Assembly (NCBI RefSeq): GCF_049727805.1
Contig: NZ_JBCNYA010000016.1
Span: 22,770-86,769 of the forward strand
Length of the DNA stretch: 64,000 bases
From: Frateuria_A sp049727805
GTDB taxonomy: Bacteria > Pseudomonadota > Gammaproteobacteria > Xanthomonadales > Rhodanobacteraceae
Direction: 5' to 3'
The position numbers and the translations under genes are program-made. This document shows positions 25,783 to 33,969 of this stretch, piece by piece (within the stretch, counting starts at the first letter, position 1; every line of letters starts with the position of its first letter). The notes beneath the pieces were generated by a model, which was not told the origin of the DNA, did not search any database, and worked only from the letters and a program-made list of their open reading frames with translations.

Positions 25783-27429
25783 ATGAAGCTCTCGACCTTG
25801 TCTGCATGCAAGCTGGCGGTGGTCTTGATCGGTTGCGCGGCGCTCCCCGGGATCGCCGGCGCCCACGGCGTCGACGATCACAGCACCGATCCGGCCTACG
25901 CCCGGTACTACCAGCAGCCGGTGAACTGGGGCGGCTGTCCGCCCTCGCTGTTCACCGACGGCAGCACCATCCAGTGTGCCCTGGTCACGGTGCCGGTCGA
26001 CTGGGCCGACCCGAGCCGGGGCGACATCACCATCGGCATCTCGCGGCCGCTCGATCCGCCCGCCCACACCCGCCTGCTGCTGGTGAACGCGGGCGGCCCG
26101 GACAACTCCAGCGCCTCCATGGCGGAAATGCTCGAGCAGTTGCAGCCGCAGGTGCAGGTCGACCACCTGGTGGTCGGCGTTGACCTGCGCGGCATCACCG
26201 ACGGGCTGGGCACGCAGGTGAGCTGCGACTACGCGCAGCGCAGCGGCGACGAAAACTTCATGGACGGCGACAGCCGCAATCCGACGGCTGCGAGCGTGCA
26301 GGCGCAGCAGGATTGGTGGAACCGGTCGATCGCCGCCTGCCTGCAGCAGCATGCGACCTTCCTCGAAGGCATCAACACGCCCAACCACGCGCGCGACCTG
26401 AACCTGGTGCGCGCGGTGCTGGGCTTCCGGCATGCCGACCTGCTGGGCGTATCGAGCGGCAGCAGCCTCATGGCCTATGCCAGCCGCATGTTTCCCGAGC
26501 GCTTCGAACGCGTGGTGCTCGACAGCAACATGAACTGGGTGCACCTGGACTGGCAGCGACAGGCGGTACAGCGGACGCGGATGGATCAGTTGAACCTGCA
26601 GCAGGCGTTCATCCCGTTCATTGCCCGGCACGACGAGCAGTTCCACATGGGCACCACGCCGCTGCAGGTGATGACCACCTTCCAGCAGATCTATCAGGCC
26701 ACCTCGGAGCATCGCATGGGCAGCGTGACGCCGGACCAGGCGCTCGGTTCGCTGGACGGCACCGGCATGTGGGTGTTCTGGGACCTGCTCGTGTCGCCCT
26801 CGCTGAGCGCGATGTCCGCAGCACTGGATGGCGATCCGGCCCACATCGCCTACGCCGAACAGATCGCCGCCATGACGTTCGCCGACCTGCGTACCCGGCC
26901 AAGCTTCAACCCCATGGCCGACGCCCTGCAGTGCAACGACTCCGGCTCGACCGATCCGCGCAGCATCGCGCAGAAGATCGCGGACGTCCGCACGTACTGG
27001 GCCATCGGCGCCTCCACCCTGGTGGACAAGTGCCAGCACTGGCCGTGGCGGCCGGCGCTCGACCGCAGGCTGGAGTCGCGCACCCGGGTGCACGCGCTAA
27101 TGGTGCAGAACGAGTTCGATCCGTCCACGCCGTACTCGCTGGCGTTCAGGGACCGGCGCGAGAACGGTCCTGCCGCGCGGATGGTGCTGGTCAACAACGC
27201 CACCACCCACGGCGCCATGTTCGACGACAACGCCTGCACCACCGATGCCGAGTTCGCCTATCTGAACTTCGGCGTCATGCCGGCCAGGGACCTGGTCTGC
27301 CAGGCCAAGCCGATGCACTCCTTCGCCATGCAGGACACCGTGACCTACGAGTACGGCCATCCTGCCGCGGGCTGGTGGCTGCCCGCGCCGCCGAACGTCC
27401 ACCAGGTGAGCTGGCTGCTGGTGCCCTGA
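25783..27429 (+). CDS. Secreted alpha/beta hydrolase, tripeptidyl-aminopeptidase-like
   Basis: A 548-residue secreted hydrolase with a signal peptide (CKLAVVLIGCAALPGIAGA). The fold follows the Streptomyces-type tripeptidyl aminopeptidase/SlpE pattern: CALVTVPVDWADPSRG, LLLVNAGGPDNSS (oxyanion region), VVGVDLRG, and nucleophile elbow GVSSGSS. The Asp is in QNEFDPSTP and the His in NATTHGAMFD, near the C-terminus. Several Cys residues suggest disulfides in the periplasm. The ribosome site AAGGAGATACC is strong and a terminator follows the stop. It may release N-terminal peptides or cleave esters. Confidence 0.88.
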   Translation: MKLSTLSACKLAVVLIGCAALPGIAGAHGVDDHSTDPAYARYYQQPVNWGGCPPSLFTDGSTIQCALVTVPVDWADPSRGDITIGISRPLDPPAHTRLLLVNAGGPDNSSASMAEMLEQLQPQVQVDHLVVGVDLRGITDGLGTQVSCDYAQRSGDENFMDGDSRNPTAASVQAQQDWWNRSIAACLQQHATFLEGINTPNHARDLNLVRAVLGFRHADLLGVSSGSSLMAYASRMFPERFERVVLDSNMNWVHLDWQRQAVQRTRMDQLNLQQAFIPFIARHDEQFHMGTTPLQVMTTFQQIYQATSEHRMGSVTPDQALGSLDGTGMWVFWDLLVSPSLSAMSAALDGDPAHIAYAEQIAAMTFADLRTRPSFNPMADALQCNDSGSTDPRSIAQKIADVRTYWAIGASTLVDKCQHWPWRPALDRRLESRTRVHALMVQNEFDPSTPYSLAFRDRRENGPAARMVLVNNATTHGAMFDDNACTTDAEFAYLNFGVMPARDLVCQAKPMHSFAMQDTVTYEYGHPAAGWWLPAPPNVHQVSWLLVP

Positions 27430-27444
27430 GTCACGTCGCCACCG

Positions 27445-27479
27445 GGGACGGAGGCAACGGATTGCCTCCGTCCCTTTTT
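27445..27479 (+). terminator. Rho-independent terminator after the hydrolase gene
   Basis: GGGACGGAGGCAA pairs with TTGCCTCCGTCCC (13 bp) around a CGGA loop and is followed by TTTTT. Confidence 0.93.
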
Positions 27480-27572
27480 GCTGTCGACTCCCGGCGAAAC
27501 ATCCAAGCACTGGCTCGTCGGATGGGATCGCAGTACAACCCACGGCCGACAGGGGGCTGGCAAAGGGGACTC

Positions 27573-27878
27573 ATGCGCAGGCGCCAAGGTCTTGCGATCC
27601 TGCTGGGCACGGTGCTCTCCGTTGCCGCCCTGGGACAATCCGTCGCGCCGGCGACAAACCCGGCAGCGCTTGGCGCCGGGTCCCATCAGCCCCATCACCA
27701 GACCCGAAGCAGCACGTACACCAACAGCGCAGGCGTTCGCGTTCGACGCCCGATGCAGACAGTTAACGAATCAGCTCCGGCTGGCGCGACGGCACAGTGC
27801 CGCGACGGCTCGTACAGCTTCAGCCTGAGCCACAGGGGAACATGCTCGCACCACGGCGGCGTGGCCCGCTGGCTTTGA
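27573..27878 (+). CDS. Small secreted DUF3761 protein
   Basis: A 101-residue protein with a signal peptide (LAILLGTVLSVAALGQSVA), a low-complexity His/Thr/Ser middle and the DUF3761 signature CRDGSYSFSLSHRGTCSHHG followed by GVARWL. The two Cys probably bond. Function of the family is unknown; it is seen as short exported proteins, often many copies per genome. AAAGGGG precedes the ATG by about 6 bases. Confidence 0.85.
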   Translation: MRRRQGLAILLGTVLSVAALGQSVAPATNPAALGAGSHQPHHQTRSSTYTNSAGVRVRRPMQTVNESAPAGATAQCRDGSYSFSLSHRGTCSHHGGVARWL

Positions 27879-27946
27879 AGACCGGTGGTTGCCGGAGCTG
27901 ATTGGCGCCCGTTTCGCGCTGGATGGGCAATGACCGCCGGCTCCGC

Positions 27947-28384
27947 TCAATGAGCCCCACCCACTGACGTTGCCGCTCCACAGCCAAGCGGGGACTCCGA
28001 TCCCGTCATCGCGTCCGCGCCACGCATGCGCTCCAGATGCGCCACGCCCCACACCCTTGCCTGTTCCACCAGGGGCAACACCGTTTCCCCATAGCCGCTC
28101 AAACGGTACTGCACCGGCGCCGGCACCGGCCCGGTCACCTGGCGCTCGATCAGCCCGTCCGCCTCCAGTTCGCGCAGTTGCTCGGTCAGCACCTTGTGCG
28201 AGATCGGCGCGACGCGCCGCAGCAGCCCGGAAAAGTGGTTGGGCTCGCGCGCGAGCCAATACAGGATCGTGAGCTTCCATTTGCCGCCGACCGCGACGAA
28301 GGCCGCGTGCAGCGGGCAATCGGCCAACGGGTGGGACTTGGCCAACAGATACGCACCTCGAAGTGCCGTCTTGTGGGCGGTCAT
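27947..28384 (-). CDS. HxlR family transcriptional regulator
   Basis: A 145-residue winged-helix regulator. The HxlR signature is clear: CPLHAAFVAVGGKWKLTILYW with the conserved N-terminal Cys, then SHKVLTEQLRELEADGLIER and VQYRLSGYGETVLPL. Members sense aldehydes, quinones or oxidants, often through that Cys. GAGG precedes the ATG giving MTAHKTAL. It is divergent from a secreted-protein gene with only 43 bases between the two starts, so it very likely controls that gene. Confidence 0.9.
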   Translation of the reverse strand: MTAHKTALRGAYLLAKSHPLADCPLHAAFVAVGGKWKLTILYWLAREPNHFSGLLRRVAPISHKVLTEQLRELEADGLIERQVTGPVPAPVQYRLSGYGETVLPLVEQARVWGVAHLERMRGADAMTGSESPLGCGAATSVGGAH

Positions 28385-28427
28385 GGCTGCCTCTAGCGTT
28401 CGATCGATCAACCCACTGGAGCATGCC

Positions 28428-29018
28428 ATGTCGAGTCGTCCCCGTGCGTTCACACCGTGGCTGGTCGCCTTCGGGCTGCTTTGCCTGACGCCTCCAGTGC
28501 TCTGCGCGCGACCGGCGACGCAAGCCGCCCAGAGGCCTGCACAAGCACCCCGCGACGGCCAGCACGACTTCGATTTCGAGATCGGCACATGGAAGACGCA
28601 CCTCAAGCGGCTGGTGCATCCCCTGTCCGGGTCCGACGAATGGGTGGAATACGAAGGCGTGACCACCGTGCGCAAGGTCTGGAACGGCCGCGCGAACCTG
28701 GTCGAGCTGACGGCCGACGGCCCTGCCGGCCACTTCGAGGGCCTGAACCTGCGCCTCTACAACCCTCAGTCGGGCCAGTGGAGCCTCAACTTCGCCAACA
28801 GCCGTAAGGGAACGCTGGGCCAGCCGACGATCGGCGGGTTCGCGAACGGTCGAGGGGAGTTCTACGACCAGGAAGACTTCGACGGACGCGCGGTCTTCGT
28901 CCGTTTCATGATCATTCCGGTCGATGCCGACACCATCCGTTTCGAACAGGCCTTTTCCGCCGATGGTGGCAAGACCTGGGAGCTCAACTGGGTGGCGACG
29001 GATACACGCTTGAAGTAG
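28428..29018 (+). CDS. Conserved secreted protein of unknown function (DUF1579-like)
   Basis: A 196-residue protein with a signal peptide (PWLVAFGLLCLTPPVLC, then ARP). The body (HDFDFEIGTWKTHLKRL ... LYNPQSGQWSLNFANSRKG ... FYDQEDFDGRAVFVRF ... WELNWVATDTRLK) is a beta-rich, lipocalin-like barrel similar to DUF1579-type proteins that often sit beside regulators. Ligand and function are unknown. It shares a 43-base promoter region with the HxlR gene, so an inducible role in handling a reactive compound is a reasonable guess. Confidence 0.8.
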   Translation: MSSRPRAFTPWLVAFGLLCLTPPVLCARPATQAAQRPAQAPRDGQHDFDFEIGTWKTHLKRLVHPLSGSDEWVEYEGVTTVRKVWNGRANLVELTADGPAGHFEGLNLRLYNPQSGQWSLNFANSRKGTLGQPTIGGFANGRGEFYDQEDFDGRAVFVRFMIIPVDADTIRFEQAFSADGGKTWELNWVATDTRLK

Positions 29019-29308
29019 CGCGGCCGAAGAACGCGGCTGGCAGGCACGCTGGCGGCCAGCCGGCATCCGCGTCGCGCGTTTGCACTGGATGCGCCACGGC
29101 TTCGCGTGCCGTCGCCATTGGAAGAGCTTCTGATATTGACGCGGCAGCGCCGGCTCGTTGACGTCGCTTTCGGCCTTTCGTCACCCCTGCGCCAACAGTC
29201 TGGATAGCGCATGAACCCTTGCGGCCCATGCGCTTGCGCCGCCGTGTCGCGGGGAACAGGCTGGCCTGGCTGAGCCAGGGGCGGTCCATTTGCCGAAGGA
29301 GAGCCACC

Positions 29309-30034
29309 ATGAAGCGATCGGTCTGGTTTGCCGCACTGGCGCTCCTTGCGGGCATCCCGGTGCAGGCCATGGCCGCGGACGGCTACGTGACCGGCGACGT
29401 CAAGCTGCGCGCCGGGCCGGACATCAGCTATCCCGCGGTCGACATGATTCCGGCGGGCGCGCCCATCGGCATCGAGGGTTGCACGGACGGCTGGGAATGG
29501 TGCGACGTGGTCTTCGACGGCGAGCGCGGCTGGGTCGCCGGCAACTTCATCCAGGACGAGTACGACAGCCAGCCGGTGCTGGTTCCGGCGTACGGCGAAC
29601 GGCTCGGCATTCCGATCGTGTCGTTCTCGATCGTTACCTACTGGGATCGCTACTACGTCAGCCGGCCGTTCTATCGCGAACGCGAGCGCTGGTACCACCG
29701 CCCGCCACCGCATCACGCGCCGCCACCGCCACCCCGTCGGCCCTGGGCAAACCCGCAGCGTCGGGACGACAACCGCGCGGATCACGATCGCGACGACAGG
29801 CGCAGCGCGCCTGCGCCCTACCGTCGCGCCGAACCCGCGTCGGGTCACGCGCCGCCCTACGTGCCTGCCGGGCGGCAGGGACCACCCGCATCGATCCCGG
29901 CGTCGCCACCGCGCGGTACGCCTGTTCCCCATCCGCCCGCCGGCCATGCGGCACCAGCCGATCAGCGCAAGGACGCGCACCGTGGCAAGGCTCATCCTCC
30001 TGGCCACGACAAGGATGACCAGCGGCCGCATTGA
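29309..30034 (+). CDS. Secreted SH3-domain protein with His/Pro/Arg-rich tail
   Basis: A 241-residue protein with a signal peptide (SVWFAALALLAGIPVQAMAA) and a bacterial SH3 (SH3b) domain at about 24-85 (GYVTGDVKLRAGPDISYPAV ... EWCDVVFDGERGWVAGNFI). A membrane-distal region with SFSIVTYWDRYYVSRPFY, typical of YraI-like SH3 proteins, follows. The last 110 residues are disordered and rich in Pro, His, Arg and Asp. SH3b domains often bind cell-wall peptides; the basic His-rich tail could bind metals or anionic polymers. AAGGAGAG precedes the ATG. Confidence 0.88.
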   Translation: MKRSVWFAALALLAGIPVQAMAADGYVTGDVKLRAGPDISYPAVDMIPAGAPIGIEGCTDGWEWCDVVFDGERGWVAGNFIQDEYDSQPVLVPAYGERLGIPIVSFSIVTYWDRYYVSRPFYRERERWYHRPPPHHAPPPPPRRPWANPQRRDDNRADHDRDDRRSAPAPYRRAEPASGHAPPYVPAGRQGPPASIPASPPRGTPVPHPPAGHAAPADQRKDAHRGKAHPPGHDKDDQRPH

Positions 30035-30306
30035 GCTTCGAGCACATCGAGGGGCAATCATCGCCGGCGTGGAAGTTCGTGCCGGCTGTCTCGCCCCATC
30101 ACGACAGCTTGGGCGAGCCTTGACTGATTTCCCGGATGCCGCGACGGCAAAACGCCCGGAATGAGCGCGTCCGACCTCGCCGCGGCGCGCCCGTAGCCCG
30201 ATAGGCACGGTTGATCCGATGCCCCGCGCGGCCCTTTACTAGCCTGTCGCCCAGCCATCGCCGAGGCGCGCCCATCGATCGTTGCCACTTGGAAAAGGAC
30301 CTACCC

Positions 30307-31026
30307 ATGAAACCTGTCGGCCAGCGGATCCTGATGATCTATTCCGGCGTACTCACGGCGGTGTTCGCCGTGACGGTGCTGAGCGGCTTCGTGCAGCAGC
30401 CGAAGAAGATGTCGCTCGACGAACTGGACGTGCAGCGCATCAATCTGCGTGAGCCGGACGGCACACTGCGGCTGGTGATCTCCGACGCCGCGCACGCGCC
30501 GGGCGTCATCATCAAGGGCAAGGAATACGCGCATCCGAACCGCAAGGGCGCCGGCCTGGTCTTCTACAACGACGAGGGCACCGAGAATGGCGGGCTGATG
30601 TTCGGCGGCGAGAAAGACAAGGACGGCACCAGGGAATCGCACGGCCACCTGTCCTTCGACGCCTACGAGCAGGACCAGACCCTGGCGCTGGATTCGCACC
30701 AGGAAAAGGACGGTCGCTGGAGCCGCCTGCAGATCAACGATCGCCCGGACTACTCGATCATGGAAGAAATCCAGCTGATGTCCGCCATCAAGGATCTGCC
30801 GCCGGAGCAGCAGCAGGCGCGGATCAAGGCCTTCACCGATCAGCACGGAAGCCTGACCCGTCGCCTGATCCTCGGCCGCGACACCGACGGCAGCGTGCAG
30901 TTGGCCATGAACGATCTCCAGGGCCGTCCGCGGCTGGTGATCCGGGTGGACAAGGACGGCACGCCGTCGCTGCAGATGCGTGACGCCGACGGCAAGGTGA
31001 CGGACGAGCTGGTGCCCAGGCACTGA
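30307..31026 (+). CDS. Single-pass membrane protein of unknown function
   Basis: A 239-residue protein with one N-terminal hydrophobic helix (ILMIYSGVLTAVFAVTVLSG), probably an uncleaved anchor. A long extracytoplasmic domain is built of similar strands ending in D-x-D/G turns: LREPDGTLRLVISD, RDTDGSVQLAMND, RVDKDGTPSLQMRDADGKV. The Asp-Gly turns recall beta-propeller or calcium-binding repeats but I do not recognise the family. AAAGGA precedes the ATG. It is convergent with a short hypothetical gene. Confidence 0.82.
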   Translation: MKPVGQRILMIYSGVLTAVFAVTVLSGFVQQPKKMSLDELDVQRINLREPDGTLRLVISDAAHAPGVIIKGKEYAHPNRKGAGLVFYNDEGTENGGLMFGGEKDKDGTRESHGHLSFDAYEQDQTLALDSHQEKDGRWSRLQINDRPDYSIMEEIQLMSAIKDLPPEQQQARIKAFTDQHGSLTRRLILGRDTDGSVQLAMNDLQGRPRLVIRVDKDGTPSLQMRDADGKVTDELVPRH

Positions 31027-31078
31027 GCCTGGAGGATCGAGCCCGGCGGGACCCACCGGGCAGTTCCCGTTCTCCCGC

Positions 31079-31366
31079 TCAATCTCGGGCGGGAGCCGGT
31101 TCGACGTGGAACCGGCGGGTGAGCTCATCGAACGCAGGCAACTCGATGCCCTCCGCCAGACCGGCTTCGTACTCGCTGCGCAACGAGTCGAGAATGCCGT
31201 CGTATTGCACGAGCATCTCCTGCACCCGCATCCGGTCCTCGAGCTCCTCGTCGGTCAGCTCGCCGACCCGTGCCTGGCCGGCGCGCAGTTCCAGGGTGAG
31301 CTCGCGGATCTTGGCCGCGAGCAACGGGATGACGACCGCCAGGTCACGCTCACTGATGGCTCGCAC
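31079..31366 (-). CDS. Short helical protein of unknown function, GTG start
   Basis: A 95-residue acidic protein predicted to be almost all helix (VIPLLAAKIRELTLELRAGQ, EELEDRMRVQEMLVQYDG, LDSLRSEYEAGLAEG). It opens with GTG; a GAGG-rich stretch lies upstream and no in-frame ATG gives a comparable protein. No family is recognised; a coiled-coil adaptor is possible. It lies 60 bases downstream of the SRPBCC gene's end on the same strand and might be cotranscribed. Confidence 0.65.
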   Translation of the reverse strand: MRAISERDLAVVIPLLAAKIRELTLELRAGQARVGELTDEELEDRMRVQEMLVQYDGILDSLRSEYEAGLAEGIELPAFDELTRRFHVEPAPARD

Positions 31367-31426
31367 GAGGTATGCCTCATCCTCTTTCCAGGACTGAAAA
31401 ACCGGCGATATCCGGACCGCTCCGGA

Positions 31427-31915
31427 CTATTTCATTGATGCGACGTGCTCGACCAATTGATCGAGGGCGATCTCGGTGCCCTCTTTCCAGCCGGACTCCC
31501 TGTTCGCCGCCACGTCGGCCTCGTTCCGATGCAGCGCCGTGAAGACGTAGCGCGTGCCTTTCCCTTCCGCTTCCAGCGTCATGATGGCGGTGATCGGAAT
31601 GTCGTCGAAGACGGCCGGGCGATAACCGGGAAACAGCATGGACGTCCAGACCAGCCGCTCCATCGGCACGGCCTCGAGAATGCAGCCTAGATTGGGTACC
31701 TCCTGGCCGTCGCCCACCACGATATCGATGCCGAAGACGCCGCCCGGCCGCGCGTCCATCTGGCAGCGCGACACGCGCCCCCAGGCCCTGGGCATGTACC
31801 ACTCCTTGATGTGCTCCGGCTTGGTCAAGGCTTCCCAGACCAGGCGCGGCGGCGCGTCGACGAACCGTTCGAAAACGATGTCGAGCTTGGGATCGAATGC
31901 GGGTTGCTTGCTCAT
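31427..31915 (-). CDS. SRPBCC (AHSA1-like) family protein
   Basis: A 162-residue START/AHSA1-type helix-grip protein (DIVFERFVDAPPRLVWEALT, HIKEWYMP, GWKEGTEIALDQLVEHV). Such proteins bind hydrophobic ligands. It starts four bases inside the end of the ArsR-type regulator gene (ATGA), the widespread ArsR-SRPBCC operon; the regulator probably controls the pair. The ligand is unknown. Confidence 0.92.
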   Translation of the reverse strand: MSKQPAFDPKLDIVFERFVDAPPRLVWEALTKPEHIKEWYMPRAWGRVSRCQMDARPGGVFGIDIVVGDGQEVPNLGCILEAVPMERLVWTSMLFPGYRPAVFDDIPITAIMTLEAEGKGTRYVFTALHRNEADVAANRESGWKEGTEIALDQLVEHVASMK

Positions 31916-32253
31916 GCCTGCGATTCCTTTTCCTTGAGTTGTTGGACGTACGCGTCGAATCGATCGAGCCGGGACTCCCAAAGCTGGCGCCGCTCGGCGA
32001 GCCAGTCCTCGGCCACCTTGAACCGCTCGGGTGCGATCTCGTAGGTCCGCACCCTTCCCTCTTTCCTGGACTTCACCAGGCGGCTTTGTTCGAGCACCGC
32101 CAGGTGCTGCACGAACGAAGGGAGCTTCATGCCGAACGGCGCGGCGAGCTCGCTGACGGTGGCCGGCCCGCTGAACAACTGCTCCAGGACTTTTCGCCGG
32201 GTCGTGTTGGACAGGGCATAAAAGACGTCGTCGACAACGGCGGATTGGTTCAT
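31912..32253 (-). CDS. ArsR family winged-helix repressor
   Basis: A 113-residue ArsR-type regulator: VFYALSNTTRRKVLEQLFSG, ATVSELAAPFGMKLPSFVQH as recognition helix region, then SRKEGRVRTYEIAPERFKVA. No CxC metal-sensing motif is present, so it belongs to the metal-independent SRPBCC-linked subgroup. It overlaps the SRPBCC start. A perfect palindrome at 32312-32331 upstream is the likely operator, giving autoregulation. Confidence 0.93.
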   Translation of the reverse strand: MNQSAVVDDVFYALSNTTRRKVLEQLFSGPATVSELAAPFGMKLPSFVQHLAVLEQSRLVKSRKEGRVRTYEIAPERFKVAEDWLAERRQLWESRLDRFDAYVQQLKEKESQA

Positions 32254-32311
32254 CTGATGCCCACGTGCCTGGCGGACCCGGTCCGACGACGGCAGTCTGG
32301 CAGTCGGCTTT

Positions 32312-32331
32312 ACTTAGGTCAATACCTAAGT
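32312..32331. promoter_or_regulatory. Probable ArsR operator palindrome
   Basis: ACTTAGGT and ACCTAAGT are exact reverse complements separated by CAAT. The site is 59-78 bases before the ArsR start, and on the minus strand a TTGAAA element lies just upstream of it, so a bound dimer would cover the promoter. Length and symmetry are typical of ArsR sites; the assignment is an inference. Confidence 0.7.
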
Positions 32332-32519
32332 TTCAACAGATGCCGAGCTCGCGTCCTTGGCACCCCAACAGCCGGACGGCGCAGTCAACCGTCGCTTCCC
32401 CGCAGCGCCGACAACGCCTGGCCGGGCTCGTGTCGTGCCCGTGCCGGGTCCCTGTCGTCACGCAGGACGGTGTGCGGCAGGATGATGCGGGAACCCGAGC
32501 CCCATGCCGAGGAACATCC

Positions 32520-33068
32520 ATGCAGATCGATAGCGCCCGACTCCGTGAACTGCGCGCCGCCCGCCAGTGGTCGCAGGAACAGGTGGCCGAGCTGAGCGGC
32601 TTGAACCTGCGGACCATCCAGCGGCTCGAATCGGGGGCCAAGGTCTCGACGGAGTCCTTGCGGGCACTGGCGGCCGTGTTCGAGGTACCCGCCGAGAGTC
32701 TGCTGATGGGTAACGCGGCATCCAGCCAGCCGGCCCTCAAGGCCATGCGCGAAGGCGTGCTGCGCGGGCTGGACTTCACCGGCACGACGCCGCGCGCGGA
32801 TTTCTGGTGGTTCGCGCTCGCCGTGGCGATGCTGCTGGCCTTGGCCGAATTGCTTTCCGAAGCCATCGGCCCGCTGCCGCTGCAGTTGGCCTCCCTGGTC
32901 GTGCTTCTGCCGTGGATCGCGGCCTGCACCCGGCGCCTGCGCGATGCAGGCTTCAGTCCCTGGTGGCAGCTCATCAGCCTGGCGCCGGTGGGCGGCATTC
33001 TGGTGCTGCTCTATCTGCTCACCTATCCGACCAGGGCATTGGGAACGGTCAAGGCGACTGCGGGCTGA
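32520..33068 (+). CDS. XRE-type HTH fused to DUF805 membrane domain
   Basis: A 182-residue protein. Residues 1-65 are a Cro/C1-type helix-turn-helix (LRELRAARQWSQEQVAELSG, NLRTIQRLESG, LRALAAVFEV). Residues about 78-175 are a DUF805-type membrane module with three or four helices and its hallmark TRRLRDAGFSPWWQL. A DNA-binding domain on an integral membrane protein suggests a membrane-tethered regulator. GAGGAA precedes the ATG. It faces the TetR gene convergently. Confidence 0.88.
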   Translation: MQIDSARLRELRAARQWSQEQVAELSGLNLRTIQRLESGAKVSTESLRALAAVFEVPAESLLMGNAASSQPALKAMREGVLRGLDFTGTTPRADFWWFALAVAMLLALAELLSEAIGPLPLQLASLVVLLPWIAACTRRLRDAGFSPWWQLISLAPVGGILVLLYLLTYPTRALGTVKATAG

Positions 33069-33119
33069 GCGATCCCGGCTTCGGGCAAGCGCAGCCTGAC
33101 CACGGCGTCTGGCCGCGCT

Positions 33120-33737
33120 TCAGGGCCTGGCCGACAACCGATCCAGCGTGTCGTTGCAAACGGCCTTGATCAACACGCAGGTCTCGGCAGCCGATCGCAC
33201 TCCAGACAACAGGCGGAACATCGGATAGCTGGTGAACGCGAAGATGAGATCGGCGGCGTCCCGCCGCTGGTCCGCCGTAGCGGGTACCTGCATTCTCTCC
33301 AGCAACGCCTTGACCGCCCGCCGCCGACGCTCGTTGCGCTCCGACAATGCCCGGGCAAGCTCGGGGTCCGTCGCCATCGCCTCGTGCAGGCGGCCGACCG
33401 CGGCATCGCCCGACCAGAAGTCGCAGAACACTTCGGCCAGGCGCATGAAACCCTTTCGCGGATCGGGCTCGGTAACGGCGTCGGCGATGCTTTCCAGGCG
33501 ACCGTTTCTTGCAAGGTAGTCGAACACCGCTTCCAGCAACCCGCCGCGCGAACCGAACAGCTTGTAGACCGTGAGCCGGGCGACCCCTGCGGCCGCCGCG
33601 ACGCTCTCCAGCGAGAACGCCGTCATCGGATTCACGCGCATGAACGCGGCGGCCGCTTCGATGACCGCCTGGCGCTTGGCCTCGGAGGCTGCTGCCCGGG
33701 CGCGGCTCACGTAGGGGCGTGGGGTCAACGGTGACAT
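33120..33737 (-). CDS. TetR family transcriptional regulator
   Basis: A 205-residue TetR-type repressor: helix-turn-helix FSLESVAAAAGVARLTVYKL with LFGSRGGLLEAVFD, then a helical ligand-binding half. The start is the ATG directly preceded by CCGAGGA, which excludes a longer upstream frame. It is divergent from a secreted alpha/beta hydrolase gene, and an imperfect palindrome near that gene's promoter (33827-33846) is a candidate operator. The effector is unknown. Confidence 0.9.
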   Translation of the reverse strand: MSPLTPRPYVSRARAAASEAKRQAVIEAAAAFMRVNPMTAFSLESVAAAAGVARLTVYKLFGSRGGLLEAVFDYLARNGRLESIADAVTEPDPRKGFMRLAEVFCDFWSGDAAVGRLHEAMATDPELARALSERNERRRRAVKALLERMQVPATADQRRDAADLIFAFTSYPMFRLLSGVRSAAETCVLIKAVCNDTLDRLSARP

Positions 33738-33802
33738 TCCTCGGCTTCGACGGTCCATGCAGGGTAGCGACAAGCGGGGCGGTGGCCCAGCTGTCCATTG
33801 CC

Positions 33803-33846
33803 TTGACTTCCGCCGCCACGCCATTTGAATATACATGCTGTAATTC
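33803..33846 (+). promoter_or_regulatory. Possible promoter and TetR operator for the hydrolase gene
   Basis: TTGACT at 33803 is followed after 18 bases by GAATAT at 33827, a plausible sigma-70 pair. An imperfect palindrome (GAAT...TACA-TGC-TGTA...ATTC) covers 33827-33846 in a locally AT-rich patch between the divergent tetR-type and hydrolase genes. Both calls are inferences. Confidence 0.35.
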
Positions 33847-33969
33847 TAAATTCGCATCGAAGTCCCCGTGTCCTTCTCACGAGGACCGCATCCCCCTCGC
33901 CCATCCCGCCTGCTGCGCTTCGAATGGATTCCCCCAGCGCTCCGCAGCCTGGCGCTCGAACGGAGACGA

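Noticed and set aside
31027..31078. Terminator between the convergent genes at 31.0 kb
   Set aside because: GCCCGGCGGGACCCACCGGGC can fold, but no T-run follows on either strand.
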